Assembly (NCBI RefSeq): GCF_009687885.1
Contig: NZ_BLAF01000071.1
Coordinates: forward strand, 1-55,015
DNA from: Acrocarpospora pleiomorpha
GTDB taxonomy: Bacteria > Actinomycetota > Actinomycetes > Streptosporangiales > Streptosporangiaceae
DNA: 55,015 nt
Reading direction: 5' to 3'
The position numbers were made by a program, and so were the translations under genes. A model generated the notes under the pieces. It worked only from the letters and a program-made list of their open reading frames with translations, made no database searches and was not told where the DNA came from. Position 1 is the first letter of the stretch. Each line of letters begins with the position of its first letter. This document shows positions 38,457 through 46,959 of the stretch, one piece after another.

Positions 38457-40067
38457 ATGAGCGCACTCTCGCCTGACGTCCTGCCCGCCGAGCCGGTCCC
38501 GGCGACCCGCTGGTGGCGCGACGCCGTGATCTACCAGGTGTACGTGCGAAGCTTCGCCGACGGCAACGGCGACGGGATCGGCGACCTGCTCGGCGTCCGC
38601 AGCCGGCTGCGCTACCTGGCCGACCTGGGCGTCGACGCGATCTGGCTGACGCCGTTCTACCCGTCCCCGATGGCCGACTTCGGCTACGACGTGGCCGACT
38701 ACCGGGGCGTCGACCCCGTGTTCGGCTCGCTGGAGGACGCCAGGGCGCTGATCGAGGACGCGCACGCGCTCGGGCTGCGGATCATCGTGGACGTGGTGCC
38801 CAACCACACCTCCGACCGGCACGCCTGGTTCGAGGCCGCCGTACAGGCCGGGCCCGGGTCGCCGGAACGCGAGCGCTACATCTTCCGCGACGGCGACGCG
38901 CCCCCCAACGACTGGGAGTCGATCTTCGGCGGCCCCGCCTGGACCCAGCTGCCGGACGGGCAGTGGTATCTGCACCTGTTCGCCCCGCAGCAGCCCGACC
39001 TCAACTGGGCGCACCCCGAGGTGCACGCCGAGTTCGCCGACGTGCTGCGGTTCTGGCTCGACCTGGGCGTGGACGGGTTCCGGATCGACGTCGCGCACGG
39101 CATGGTCAAGGCCGAGGGGCTGCCCGACGTGGGCTACTCGGGGCAGGCGCGGATGGTCGGCACCCAGGTCGTGCCGTACTTCGACCAGGACGGCGTGCAC
39201 GAGATCCACCGCTCCTGGCGGCGCATCCTGGACGGCTACCCGGGCGAGCGCATCGGCGTCGCCGAGGCCTGGGCGCCCACCCCGCAGCGCCTGGCCAACT
39301 ACGTCCGCCCCGACGAGCTGCACCAGGCGTTCAACTTCCACTTCCTCAACACCCCCTGGGACGCCGAGCGGTTCCGGCACGTGATCGAGGTGTCACTGGA
39401 GACGGTCGCGCTGGTCGGCGCCCCCGCCACCTGGGTGCTCTCCAACCACGACGTCAAACGCCACGTCACCCGCTACGGCGGCGGCGCCGCCGGCCTGGCC
39501 CGCGCCAAGGCCGCCGCCCTGCTGATGCTGGCGCTGCCCGGCTCCAGCTACGTCTACCAGGGCGAGGAGCTCGGCCTGCCGGAGGTGCTCGACCTGCCCG
39601 AGGAGGTGCTGTGCGACCCGCAGCGGCTGCGCGACGCCGAGAGCGGCCGGGACGGCTGCCGGGTCCCGCTCCCGTGGAGCGCCACCGGCGAGCCGCCGTT
39701 CGGCTTCTCCCCGCCCGGCATCACCGAGACCTGGCTCCCGGTCCCGCCCGCCTGGCGTGACCTGGCCGTGGAGACCCAGCTCGACGACCCGGACTCGATC
39801 CTCAACCTGTACACGCGGGCGCTGGCCATCAGGAAGGCCCACCCGTCGCTCGGCGACGGCGCCCTCACCTGGCGCCCGTCCCCGGACGGCGTGCTCGCCT
39901 TCGATCGCGGCCCCGCGTTCCGGTGCCTGATGAACCTCACCGCTGACTGGATTGAGGTGGATCGTCCGGGCGAGTCACTGCTTGCGAGCTCTAATCCATC
40001 AATTTCCGGCAATGTTGTACGGCTCGCTCCCGATTCGGCCACATGGTGGGCCGTGGAGAATGTCTAA
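38457..40067 (+). CDS. aglA: Cytoplasmic alpha-glucosidase (GH13)
   Basis: 536 residues with no signal peptide. GH13 oligo-1,6-/alpha-1,4-glucosidase layout: WWRDAVIYQVYVRSFADGNGDG, region I DVVPNHTSDRHAWF, region II DGFRIDVAHGM, region III RIGVAEAWAP (the conserved Glu is in VAEAW), region IV VLSNHDVKRHVTRYG. It hydrolyses imported maltose and maltodextrins to glucose. It matches the aglA-type enzyme of the Streptomyces mal region, which sits next to malR there too. The stop is 10 bases before the LacI gene and a MalR-box candidate lies 50 bases upstream, so the pair is probably MalR-controlled. Confidence 0.91.
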   Translation: MSALSPDVLPAEPVPATRWWRDAVIYQVYVRSFADGNGDGIGDLLGVRSRLRYLADLGVDAIWLTPFYPSPMADFGYDVADYRGVDPVFGSLEDARALIEDAHALGLRIIVDVVPNHTSDRHAWFEAAVQAGPGSPERERYIFRDGDAPPNDWESIFGGPAWTQLPDGQWYLHLFAPQQPDLNWAHPEVHAEFADVLRFWLDLGVDGFRIDVAHGMVKAEGLPDVGYSGQARMVGTQVVPYFDQDGVHEIHRSWRRILDGYPGERIGVAEAWAPTPQRLANYVRPDELHQAFNFHFLNTPWDAERFRHVIEVSLETVALVGAPATWVLSNHDVKRHVTRYGGGAAGLARAKAAALLMLALPGSSYVYQGEELGLPEVLDLPEEVLCDPQRLRDAESGRDGCRVPLPWSATGEPPFGFSPPGITETWLPVPPAWRDLAVETQLDDPDSILNLYTRALAIRKAHPSLGDGALTWRPSPDGVLAFDRGPAFRCLMNLTADWIEVDRPGESLLASSNPSISGNVVRLAPDSATWWAVENV

Positions 40068-40077
40068 AGTAACGGTC

Positions 40078-41100
40078 ATGAACAACGCGCGGCTCTCCGA
40101 CATCGCGGCCCAGGCAGGCGTCAGCGAAGCCACGGTAAGCCGTGTGCTCAACGGCAAGGCGGGGGTCTCGGCCGCCACCCGCCAGGCCGTGCTCACCGCG
40201 CTCGACCTGATGGGCTACGAGCGCCCCCAGCGGCTGCGGCAGCGCAGCAACGGCCTGATCGGCCTGGTCACCCCCGAACTGGACAACCCGATCTTCCCGG
40301 CCTTCGCCCAGGCCATCGAGAAGGCGCTCACCCAGCACGGGTACACGCCGATCCTGTGCACCCAGCTGCCCGGCGGCGCCCCCGAGGACGAGTTCACCGA
40401 GATGCTCATCGACCGGGGCGTCAGCGGCATCGTCTTCGTCTCCGGGCTGCACGCCGACACCACGGCCCGGATGGATCGTTACACCCGGCTGACCGACCGG
40501 GGCCTGCCGATCGTGCTGGTGGACGGCTACAACGAGAACATCCAGGCGCCGTTCATCTCGCCGGACGACCGGCTGGCCACCCGGCTGGCCGTGCAGCACC
40601 TGGTCGACCTCGGCCACGAGCGCATCGGCCTGGCCCTGGGGCAGCGCCGGTTCGTGCCGGTGATCAGGAAGATCGAGGGTTTCCGGCAGACCATGGGGCA
40701 GCTGCTCGGCGTCACCGACACCGCCGACCTGATCCAGCACTCGCTGTTCACCGTGGAGGGCGGCCAGGCCGCCGCCGGTGCGCTGATCGACCGCGGCTGC
40801 ACCGGGCTGTTCTGCGCCAGCGACCTGATGGCCCTCGGCGCGGTCCGGGCCGCCAGGGAACGCGGCCTGTCGGTGCCCGGCGACGTCTCGGTGGTCGGCT
40901 TCGACGACTCGCCGCTGATCCCGTTCACCGACCCGCCGCTGACCACCGTGCGCAAGCCGATCGGCTCGATGGCCTCGGCCGCCGTGGAGACCCTGCTGGA
41001 GGTGATCGGCGGCACCCCCGCCAAGAACCTGGAGCTGGTCTTCCAGCCGGAGCTGGTCGTGCGCGGCTCCACCGGTTCCGGGCCGCTGGTCAACCGCTGA
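40078..41100 (+). CDS. malR: LacI-family repressor, MalR-like
   Basis: 340 residues. The N-terminal HTH reads RLSDIAAQAGVSEATVSRVLNGKAGVSAATRQAVLTALD, with the hinge helix region following. The periplasmic-binding-like core has LIGLVTPELDNPIFPAFAQAIE, GLHADTTARMDRYTRL and SVVGFDDSPLIPFTDPPLTTVRKP. The opening residues and the GYERPQRLRQRSNGLIGLVTPELDNPIFP segment agree with MalR of Streptomyces as I remember it. It should repress amylase, pullulanase and maltose genes until maltodextrin is present. Start choice is uncertain: ATG 40078 or 40060 (the latter overlaps the glucosidase stop); neither has a good ribosome site. It converges with the next gene, overlapping by 11 bases. Confidence 0.87.
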   Translation: MNNARLSDIAAQAGVSEATVSRVLNGKAGVSAATRQAVLTALDLMGYERPQRLRQRSNGLIGLVTPELDNPIFPAFAQAIEKALTQHGYTPILCTQLPGGAPEDEFTEMLIDRGVSGIVFVSGLHADTTARMDRYTRLTDRGLPIVLVDGYNENIQAPFISPDDRLATRLAVQHLVDLGHERIGLALGQRRFVPVIRKIEGFRQTMGQLLGVTDTADLIQHSLFTVEGGQAAAGALIDRGCTGLFCASDLMALGAVRAARERGLSVPGDVSVVGFDDSPLIPFTDPPLTTVRKPIGSMASAAVETLLEVIGGTPAKNLELVFQPELVVRGSTGSGPLVNR

Positions 41101-42007
41101 CCCCGGCGGCCGGGAGCAGCATGATGCCCCGGTTGTACCAGCCCTCGACGCCGCTCTTGTAGACCTGGGGGGTGTCGTAGCGGAACCACTTCAGGGCGTA
41201 GCCCGGGGTGAGGGCGTAGACGACGCCGTCCAGGGACGTCACGTCCAGGTCCCCGATCCAGCCCTGGCCGTTGGGGCCGTACGCGTCGCCCTGCCAGGTG
41301 TAGCCGCCGAGCGCGCTGTTGAGATGCCGGAACCAGCGCAGGTCGCCCTTGGCGTCGATGGCGAAGACCACGCCCTGCCCGGTGGCGATCAGGCGGTCGT
41401 AGCCGCGCATGCCGTGCTTCACCAGCGCGCACGTGCCGTTGTCGGCCCAGGTGCCCGCCCCGAGATGCCGGTACCAGCACACCCCGCCGTCCTCGCGAAG
41501 GCCGTAGAAGACGTCGTACGCCCCCGTGAAGCTCTTGAACGAGGGAAGCCCGATCTTGATGAGCCTGCCGTCGCCCGCGTCCATCCGCCCGGACAGATAA
41601 TCGAAGAGGAACATGCGCCCTTCGAAGTCGACCGCGTAGAGCGTGCCCGGATTTCCGGCGATAAGCCAGACGAAACGCTGCCAGCCTTCGCCCACTTCAA
41701 TGCCGGGCGGGTCGGACCATCGTTTTTCGCCCCGCTCGAATCCGAGATGCTGGAAACGGCGGAGGATTCCGTCCCGGTCGACGGCGAAGATCGTGCCGTT
41801 GCCGGTGTAGACGATCTTGCGCTCGTTCTGGAACAGCTCGGGTGTGGGCGCCTGCGCGTCCGAGTACGCCAGGAAGGCGGGGATTCCGGCCAGCAGGGGA
41901 GCCAGCACCGCGCCGCAGACCCAGAGGATGATCTTCTGTCTGCCCGATTCCGAGGGCGCGCTGGAATTCGGGCGGACGCGGCGTTTCCTGCGATTCTGAA
42001 CTGACAT
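41090..42007 (-). CDS. Tachylectin-like beta-propeller, membrane-anchored
   Basis: 305 residues. Basic N-terminus (NRRKRRVRPNSSAP...), a TM helix ~25-45 (IILWVCGAVLAPLLAGIPAFL), then about five blades of the tachylectin-2 type: TIFAVDRDGILRRFQHLG, TLYAVDFEGRMFLFDYL, DVFYGLREDGGVCWYRHLG, VVFAIDAKGDLRWFRHL, VVYALTPGYALKWFRYD. Each blade carries the I/VYAxDxxGxLxWFRH motif that binds N-acetyl sugars in horseshoe-crab tachylectin-2. ATG 42007 follows GAGG. Cell-surface carbohydrate binding is plausible but the ligand is unknown. Tail overlaps malR by 11 bases. Confidence 0.78.
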   Translation of the reverse strand: MSVQNRRKRRVRPNSSAPSESGRQKIILWVCGAVLAPLLAGIPAFLAYSDAQAPTPELFQNERKIVYTGNGTIFAVDRDGILRRFQHLGFERGEKRWSDPPGIEVGEGWQRFVWLIAGNPGTLYAVDFEGRMFLFDYLSGRMDAGDGRLIKIGLPSFKSFTGAYDVFYGLREDGGVCWYRHLGAGTWADNGTCALVKHGMRGYDRLIATGQGVVFAIDAKGDLRWFRHLNSALGGYTWQGDAYGPNGQGWIGDLDVTSLDGVVYALTPGYALKWFRYDTPQVYKSGVEGWYNRGIMLLPAAGVSG

Positions 42008-42131
42008 TCCCGCCTCGCTAGAGGGTGACTTCCGGAGTCAATCAAAGCCGAATGTCATCCACCACGCGGGCCTGAAAAGCAATTATTGATAATTGTGGAG
42101 CTTGTTGTGGAATGCCCGGAATATATGGAGA

Positions 42132-42167
42132 GGGCCCGTGACTTTCCCGGTTGGGAGTCACGGGCCC
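42132..42167. terminator. Hairpin in the gap upstream of the tachylectin-like gene and downstream of eda
   Basis: GGGCCCGTGACT (42132-42143) and AGTCACGGGCCC (42156-42167) form a perfect 12-bp stem; its loop can pair further (CCC/GGG). It is placed between the minus-strand eda (stop 42260) and the start of the tachylectin-like gene (42007), so it probably ends the edd-glk-eda transcript. The remaining bases 42008-42259 hold no supported gene. Confidence 0.75.
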
Positions 42168-42259
42168 GTTACCCATGATCGTGTTTCCGGGTTTCGGACA
42201 CGAGCATGGCCGTCGGCCCAGCCGAGGGAGGATGGCATGGGCCGACGAGGTCAGGAGTG

Positions 42260-42889
42260 TTATGGGAGTTGTAAGGCGGCGGCTTCCCCGGCGAGCTTCT
42301 CGATCCGGGCATAGTCGCCGGTCGCGAGCGCGTCGGCCGGGGTCAGCCAAGTGCCGCCGACGCATCCTACGTTAGGAAGGGCGAGATAGTCGCACGCGGT
42401 CTCCCTCCTGATCCCCCCGGTGGGGCAGAACCGCACCCCCGGGAGCGGCCCGCCCAGCGCCTTCAGGTACGGCACACCCCCCGCCGCCTCGGCCGGGAAG
42501 AACTTCATCTCCCGCAAACCGCGCTCGTACAGGCCGAGCACCTCCGAGGCGGTGGCCACGCCCGGCAGGAACGGCACGCCGCTCGCGCCCGTCGTGTCGA
42601 TCAGCGCGTCGATCAGCGACGGCGTCGATCCGGGGGAGACCAGGAACCGGGAACCCGCCGCCACCGCCTTGGCGGCGTCGCCGGGGACCAGGATCGTGCC
42701 CGCGCCGATCACCGCGTCCGGAACCTCGGCGGCGATCCGCCTGATCGACTCCAGCGCGGCCGGAGTCCGCAGCGTCACCTCGATCACCGGCAGGCCGCCC
42801 GCCACCAGCGCGCGCGCCAGCGGCACCGCGGTCTCCACGTCCTCGATCACCACTACTGGGATGACCGGGGCGATATCCAGAATGCTCAT
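42260..42889 (-). CDS. eda: 2-keto-3-deoxy-6-phosphogluconate aldolase
   Basis: 209 residues, normal for KDPG/KHG aldolase. Splits KDPG to pyruvate and glyceraldehyde 3-phosphate, the last Entner-Doudoroff step. TIM-barrel signatures: IPVVVIEDVETAVPLARAL, GGLPVIEVTLRT (catalytic Glu), IGAGTILVPGDAAKAV, FLVSPGS, and REMKFFPAEAAGGVPYLKAL with the Schiff-base Lys in MKFFPAE, then PTGGI. ATG 42889 overlaps the glk stop (ATGA), so the three ED genes are coupled. Confidence 0.95.
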   Translation of the reverse strand: MSILDIAPVIPVVVIEDVETAVPLARALVAGGLPVIEVTLRTPAALESIRRIAAEVPDAVIGAGTILVPGDAAKAVAAGSRFLVSPGSTPSLIDALIDTTGASGVPFLPGVATASEVLGLYERGLREMKFFPAEAAGGVPYLKALGGPLPGVRFCPTGGIRRETACDYLALPNVGCVGGTWLTPADALATGDYARIEKLAGEAAALQLP

Positions 42890-43845
42890 ACCAGCTCCAC
42901 GCTGCCCGCCCGCTGCGCCAGCCACGCCGTCGCGCCGGTCAGCGCGGGCTGCTCGGCCACGATCAACGAGGTCGCGATCGGGCTCAGATAGTCCACCAGC
43001 CCAGGGCTGGTCTGCTCGAACCTGGTCCGGAACTCGCTGTCCCTGACCCGCGTCACGATCCTGGGCAGCACGCCGCCGCCCAGGTAGACCCCGCCGCGCG
43101 CGCCCATCGTCAGCGCGACGTTCCCGGCGAACCCGCCCAGCAGGGCCAGGAACACCTCGATCGTCTCCACCGACAGCGCGTCGTCGGCCGCCACGATCTC
43201 CGACGCCGTCTTGCGCCCCGCGCCGATCCCCCGGACCAGCGAGAGCCCCCGGTAGAGGCGGGGCAGCCCGGACCCGGACAGCAGGTGCTCGGCGTCCACA
43301 TACGGCAGGCCGTCCGCGCGCAGCGCCCGGACGATCTCGAACTCCAGGTCGGTGACGCACGGGATGGACACGTGCCCGCCCTCGCCCGGCACCGGCACCC
43401 AGCCGGAGCCGGCCGGGACCAGACCGGCCACGCCGAGGCCCGTGCCCGGGCCGAGCACGGCCTTGACCATGCCCGCCGTCGGGGCGGGCCCGCCGAGCGG
43501 GGTGAGGTCGTCGCCCGCCAGGTGCGGCAGCGAGACCGCGAGAGCCTCGAAGTCGTTCAGCAGTTCCACATGCGGGATGGCCAGTTCCTGGACGGAACCG
43601 CTCCAGGACGCGTTGGTGAGGCGATAGGTGTCTCCTTTCACCGGTCCGGCGATCGCCAGGCACGCGGCCCCCGGCCGAACTCCGCCCGCATGGTCTGCGA
43701 GATAGGCGGCTACGGCATCGGCTAGGCCTTGTCGCTCGGCGACGTTCAGGACGGCCACCGATTCCGGCTGCGAGCCGGACTGGGTGACGATTCCGAAACG
43801 TGCGTTGGTGCCGCCGATGTCGGCGACGAGCCAGGGGTAGCTCAC
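42886..43845 (-). CDS. glk: Glucokinase, proteobacterial Glk type
   Basis: 319 residues. WLVADIGGTNARFGIV is the phosphate-1 motif, LLNDFEALAVSLPHL carries the catalytic Asp, VLGPGTGLGVAGLV the phosphate-2/adenosine region, and PGEGGHVSIPCVTDLE the sugar-contacting motif of the Pfam Glucokinase (PF02685) family. It lacks the Cys-rich CxCGxxGC zinc motif of the ROK glucokinase that is standard in actinobacteria, so a second ROK-type glucokinase is expected elsewhere. It starts at GTG 43845 immediately after the edd TAA with no gap. Phosphorylates glucose, which feeds the ED route. Confidence 0.93.
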   Translation of the reverse strand: MSYPWLVADIGGTNARFGIVTQSGSQPESVAVLNVAERQGLADAVAAYLADHAGGVRPGAACLAIAGPVKGDTYRLTNASWSGSVQELAIPHVELLNDFEALAVSLPHLAGDDLTPLGGPAPTAGMVKAVLGPGTGLGVAGLVPAGSGWVPVPGEGGHVSIPCVTDLEFEIVRALRADGLPYVDAEHLLSGSGLPRLYRGLSLVRGIGAGRKTASEIVAADDALSVETIEVFLALLGGFAGNVALTMGARGGVYLGGGVLPRIVTRVRDSEFRTRFEQTSPGLVDYLSPIATSLIVAEQPALTGATAWLAQRAGSVELV

Positions 43846-45666
43846 TTAGAACCCTCCGAAGATGCTGGCACCGCGTTCCGCGGGTCCAACCGTACGACGG
43901 AAGGCCGCAAAAAGCTCGCGCCCGGTTCCAACCCATTTGTCGGCCGGGGGCGGGAAGCCCGCCGGCGTGCGTCCCGACAGGTCGGTCAGCACGTCAAGCG
44001 TGCCGGCGACCGAGTCGAGACGGATGGGATCGCCGTCACGCAGCAGCGCGAGGGCGCCACCGTCCGCGGCCTCGGGGGAGAGGTGGATCGCGGCCGGGAC
44101 CTTGCCCGACGCGCCGGACATCCGGCCGTCGGTGACGATCGCCACCTGCTGTCCCCGGTCCAGCAGGACGGCCAGCGGCGGCGTGAGCTTGTGCAGTTCG
44201 GGCATGCCGTTCGCGCTCGGCCCCTGATACCGGACGACGGCCACGAAATCCTGCCCGTCCAGCTCGCCCCGCTCGAACGCGCCGAGGAGGTCGCGCTGGT
44301 CGTCGAACACCTTCGCGGGGGCTTCGATGACGAGGTGCTCCGGCTTGACCGCCGAGACCTTGCTCACCGCGCGCCCCAGATTGCCCGAGATCATATGAAT
44401 TCCCCCGTCGAGGGAGAAAGGTTCACTCGCCGGGCGAAGCACGTCCAGATCGCCGCTACCGCCGTTCCGCTCGGTCCAGACGACCTCCAGGTCCTTCAAC
44501 TCGGGGACGTTCAGGTACGACCGCAGCCCCCGGCCCGCGACCGTGAGCACGTCCTCCCAGAGCAGCCCCGCCTCCAGCAGCGTGCCGATGAACACCGGCA
44601 TGCCCCCCGCGGCCTGGAAGTGGTTCACGTCGGCCTGGCCGTTCGGGTACATCCGCGCCACCGACGGGACGACCTTCGACAGGTCGGCCATGTCATCCCA
44701 GGTGAGCTCGATCCCGGCGGCCGCCGCCATCGCGACCAGGTGCATCGTGTGGTTGGTGGAACCGCCGGAGGCCAGCAGCGCGACCACCGCGTTCACGATC
44801 GCCCGCTCGTCCACGACATGCCCGATCGGCGTGTACTCGCCGCCGTGCGCGGTCAGCTCCACGATCCGCCGCCCCGCGGCCTGGGTGAGCGCCTGCCGCA
44901 GCTCCGTACGCGGATTGACGAACGTCGCGCCCGGCAGGTGCAGCCCCATGACCTCGATCAGCAGCTGGTTGGAGTTGGCCGTGCCGTAGAACGTGCAGGT
45001 CCCGGGGGAGTGGTAGGACTCGGCCTCCGCGTCCAGCATCTCGTCCCTGGAGATCCGGCCCTCGGCGAACCGCTGCCGGGCCCGCGCCTTGACCTTGTTC
45101 GGCAGGCCCGAGGTCATCGGCCCCGCGGGCACGAACATCGCGGGCAGGTGCCCGAACCGCAGCGCCCCGATGAACAGCCCCGGCACGATCTTGTCGCACA
45201 CCCCGAGCAGCAGCGCCGCGTCGAACATGTCATGCGACAGCGCGACCGCCGTGGACATCGCGATCAGGTCCCGGCTGTAGAGCGACAGCTCCATCCCCGC
45301 CCGCCCCTGCGTGACCCCGTCACACATGGCCGGCACCCCGCCCGCCACCTGCGCCACCCCGCCCGCCGCCCGCACCGCGTGCTTCAACTCCCGCGGATAG
45401 GTCTCGTACGGCTGATGCGCCGACAGCATGTCGTTGTACGACGTCACGATCGCCACACCCGGCCGGACGGCGGCGCGTAACGCGGGCTTGTCCCCCTCGG
45501 CCGCCGCGAAGCCGTGCGCGAGGTTGGCGCACGCGAGCCGTCCCCGGGCCGGGCCCTCGGCGCGCAGCTCGGCGGCGGCCTGGTCCACGCGGGCCAGGTA
45601 CGCGGCGCGGCTCGCGCGGCCACGGCTCCTGATCCGCTCGGTGACCTCGTGGACGATCGGGTGCAT
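43846..45666 (-). CDS. edd: 6-phosphogluconate dehydratase
   Basis: 606 residues. IlvD/Edd family Fe-S dehydratase converting 6-phosphogluconate to KDPG. VTSYNDMLSAHQPYETYP, GGVPAMCDGVTQGRAGMELSL, LLGVCDKIVPGLFIGALRFG and PGTCTFYGTANSNQLL contain the cluster cysteines; DGRMSGASGKVPAAIHLSPEA is the C-terminal signature. I set the start at ATG 45666, which follows AGGAG by 6 bases and aligns with the E. coli Edd N-terminus; ATG 45684 adds six residues without a ribosome site. First gene of edd-glk-eda, divergent from a ROK repressor. Confidence 0.94.
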   Translation of the reverse strand: MHPIVHEVTERIRSRGRASRAAYLARVDQAAAELRAEGPARGRLACANLAHGFAAAEGDKPALRAAVRPGVAIVTSYNDMLSAHQPYETYPRELKHAVRAAGGVAQVAGGVPAMCDGVTQGRAGMELSLYSRDLIAMSTAVALSHDMFDAALLLGVCDKIVPGLFIGALRFGHLPAMFVPAGPMTSGLPNKVKARARQRFAEGRISRDEMLDAEAESYHSPGTCTFYGTANSNQLLIEVMGLHLPGATFVNPRTELRQALTQAAGRRIVELTAHGGEYTPIGHVVDERAIVNAVVALLASGGSTNHTMHLVAMAAAAGIELTWDDMADLSKVVPSVARMYPNGQADVNHFQAAGGMPVFIGTLLEAGLLWEDVLTVAGRGLRSYLNVPELKDLEVVWTERNGGSGDLDVLRPASEPFSLDGGIHMISGNLGRAVSKVSAVKPEHLVIEAPAKVFDDQRDLLGAFERGELDGQDFVAVVRYQGPSANGMPELHKLTPPLAVLLDRGQQVAIVTDGRMSGASGKVPAAIHLSPEAADGGALALLRDGDPIRLDSVAGTLDVLTDLSGRTPAGFPPPADKWVGTGRELFAAFRRTVGPAERGASIFGGF

Positions 45667-45796
45667 CGGGGGCTCCTGACTCATGTGACACGAGGGACAT
45701 TAGCGCGAAGTTATGTGCTCTTTCAAGCCGAGTTTTGTAACTCCGAATAGAAAAGTCGTTGAACTTTGGTTCGTTCGTGTGCTTAGCTTCGGCGTG
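45667..45796. promoter_or_regulatory. Divergent edd / ROK promoter region
   Basis: The AT-richer 130-base gap contains GAGTTTTGTAACTC (45730-45743), an inverted repeat with 5-base arms. GAAGTTAT (near 45707) and GAACTTTGG (near 45761) are related half-site-like elements. A ROK repressor binding here would control both directions in response to a sugar or sugar phosphate (inference). Confidence 0.45.
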
Positions 45797-46933
45797 ATGT
45801 CACGTCTAGCCACGACCGGCGAGGTCCTTCAGCTCATCCGGACCGGAGAGGCGGTGACCCGCGCCGACCTCGGCAGGGTGACCGGCCTGTCCCGGCCCGC
45901 CGTGGTGCACCGGGTGACCGAACTGCTCCAGCGCGGCCTCGTCGTGGAGGACGCGGAAGGCCCGTCCACGGGGGGCCGCCCGCCCGTGCGGCTGCGGTTC
46001 AACACGGCCGGGGGGTTCGTGCCGGTGGCGTCGCTGGGCGCGAGCCGTACCCAGATCGCGGTCTGCGACCTGTCCGGCGCCATCCTGGACCGCACCGAGG
46101 TGGTCATCGACGTCGAGGAAGGCCCCGGCGTCGTGCTCCCGCTCGTCATGGACACCTGGGACAAGCTGCTCTACGGCCGCGCCCCGGTCGTCGGCGTCGG
46201 CCTCGGCGTGCCCGCCACCGTCGAGTTCGCCGCCGGGCGCACCGAATCGGCCCGCGTGATGGCCAGCTGGACCGGCGTCGAGATCCCGCCCCTGATCGCC
46301 GCCCGCTTCCCCGTCCCCGTCCTGGTCGACAACGACGTCAACGTGATCGCCATGGGCGAGCACCGCGCCGCCTACGCCGCCGAACTCGGCGACCTGCTGT
46401 TCGTGAAGGTCTCCACCCGCATCGGCGCCGGCGTCATCTCCAGCGGCTCCATTCTGCGCGGCGCCCTCGGCGCGGCCGGCGAGATCGGCCACATCCCCGT
46501 CCGCGACGGCGGCGGCGTGCTCTGCCGCTGCGGCAACACCGACTGCGTCGACTCCCTGGCCAGCGGCACCGCCATCCTCCGCGACCTGCGCGCCAAAGGC
46601 CGCGACGTCCACACCCTCGCCGACGTCACCGCCCTCGTCCGCGCCGGCGACGCCGAGACCATGGCCGTCGTCCGCCAGGCCGGCCGCCACCTCGGCGAGG
46701 TCATCTCCGGCGCCGTCAACCTCCTCAACCCCGCTGTCGTCGTTCTAGGCGGCGACGTCGCCGAAATGTTCCAGCCCCTCGTCTCCGGCGTCCGCGAAGT
46801 CGTCTACCGCCGCTCCACCCAACTGGCCACCCGCACCCTCCGCATCGAACGCACCCGCCTCGGCCCCGCCGCCGGCCTCACCGGCTCCGCCCTCCTGGTC
46901 ACCGACCACATCCTGTCCCCAGAGGCCATCTAG
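45797..46933 (+). CDS. ROK-family transcriptional repressor
   Basis: 378 residues. N-terminal winged HTH: TGEVLQLIRTGEAVTRADLGRVTGLSRPAVVHRVTELLQRGLV. The ROK core has VVGVGLGVPATVEFAAGR, VPVLVDNDVNVIAMGEH, GDLLFVKVSTRIGAGV and the zinc motif GGVLCRCGNTDCVDSLASG. The sugar-binding EIGHIPV is in place, so it could bind glucose-type ligands. The HTH makes it a regulator, not a kinase. ATG 45797 chosen as the first Met before the HTH. Divergent from edd-glk-eda, its likely target. Confidence 0.88.
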   Translation: MSRLATTGEVLQLIRTGEAVTRADLGRVTGLSRPAVVHRVTELLQRGLVVEDAEGPSTGGRPPVRLRFNTAGGFVPVASLGASRTQIAVCDLSGAILDRTEVVIDVEEGPGVVLPLVMDTWDKLLYGRAPVVGVGLGVPATVEFAAGRTESARVMASWTGVEIPPLIAARFPVPVLVDNDVNVIAMGEHRAAYAAELGDLLFVKVSTRIGAGVISSGSILRGALGAAGEIGHIPVRDGGGVLCRCGNTDCVDSLASGTAILRDLRAKGRDVHTLADVTALVRAGDAETMAVVRQAGRHLGEVISGAVNLLNPAVVVLGGDVAEMFQPLVSGVREVVYRRSTQLATRTLRIERTRLGPAAGLTGSALLVTDHILSPEAI

Positions 46934-46959
46934 GGTTCGCCGCCGGGCGGACCCAGGAC

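Noticed and set aside
40060..40077. Upstream start for the MalR-like protein
   Set aside because: Adds six residues (MSKVTV) with the GGAG only one base from the ATG; kept as an alternative only.
42144..42155. Attenuator or riboswitch near 42130
   Set aside because: A simple long hairpin after eda without leader peptide or conserved aptamer features.
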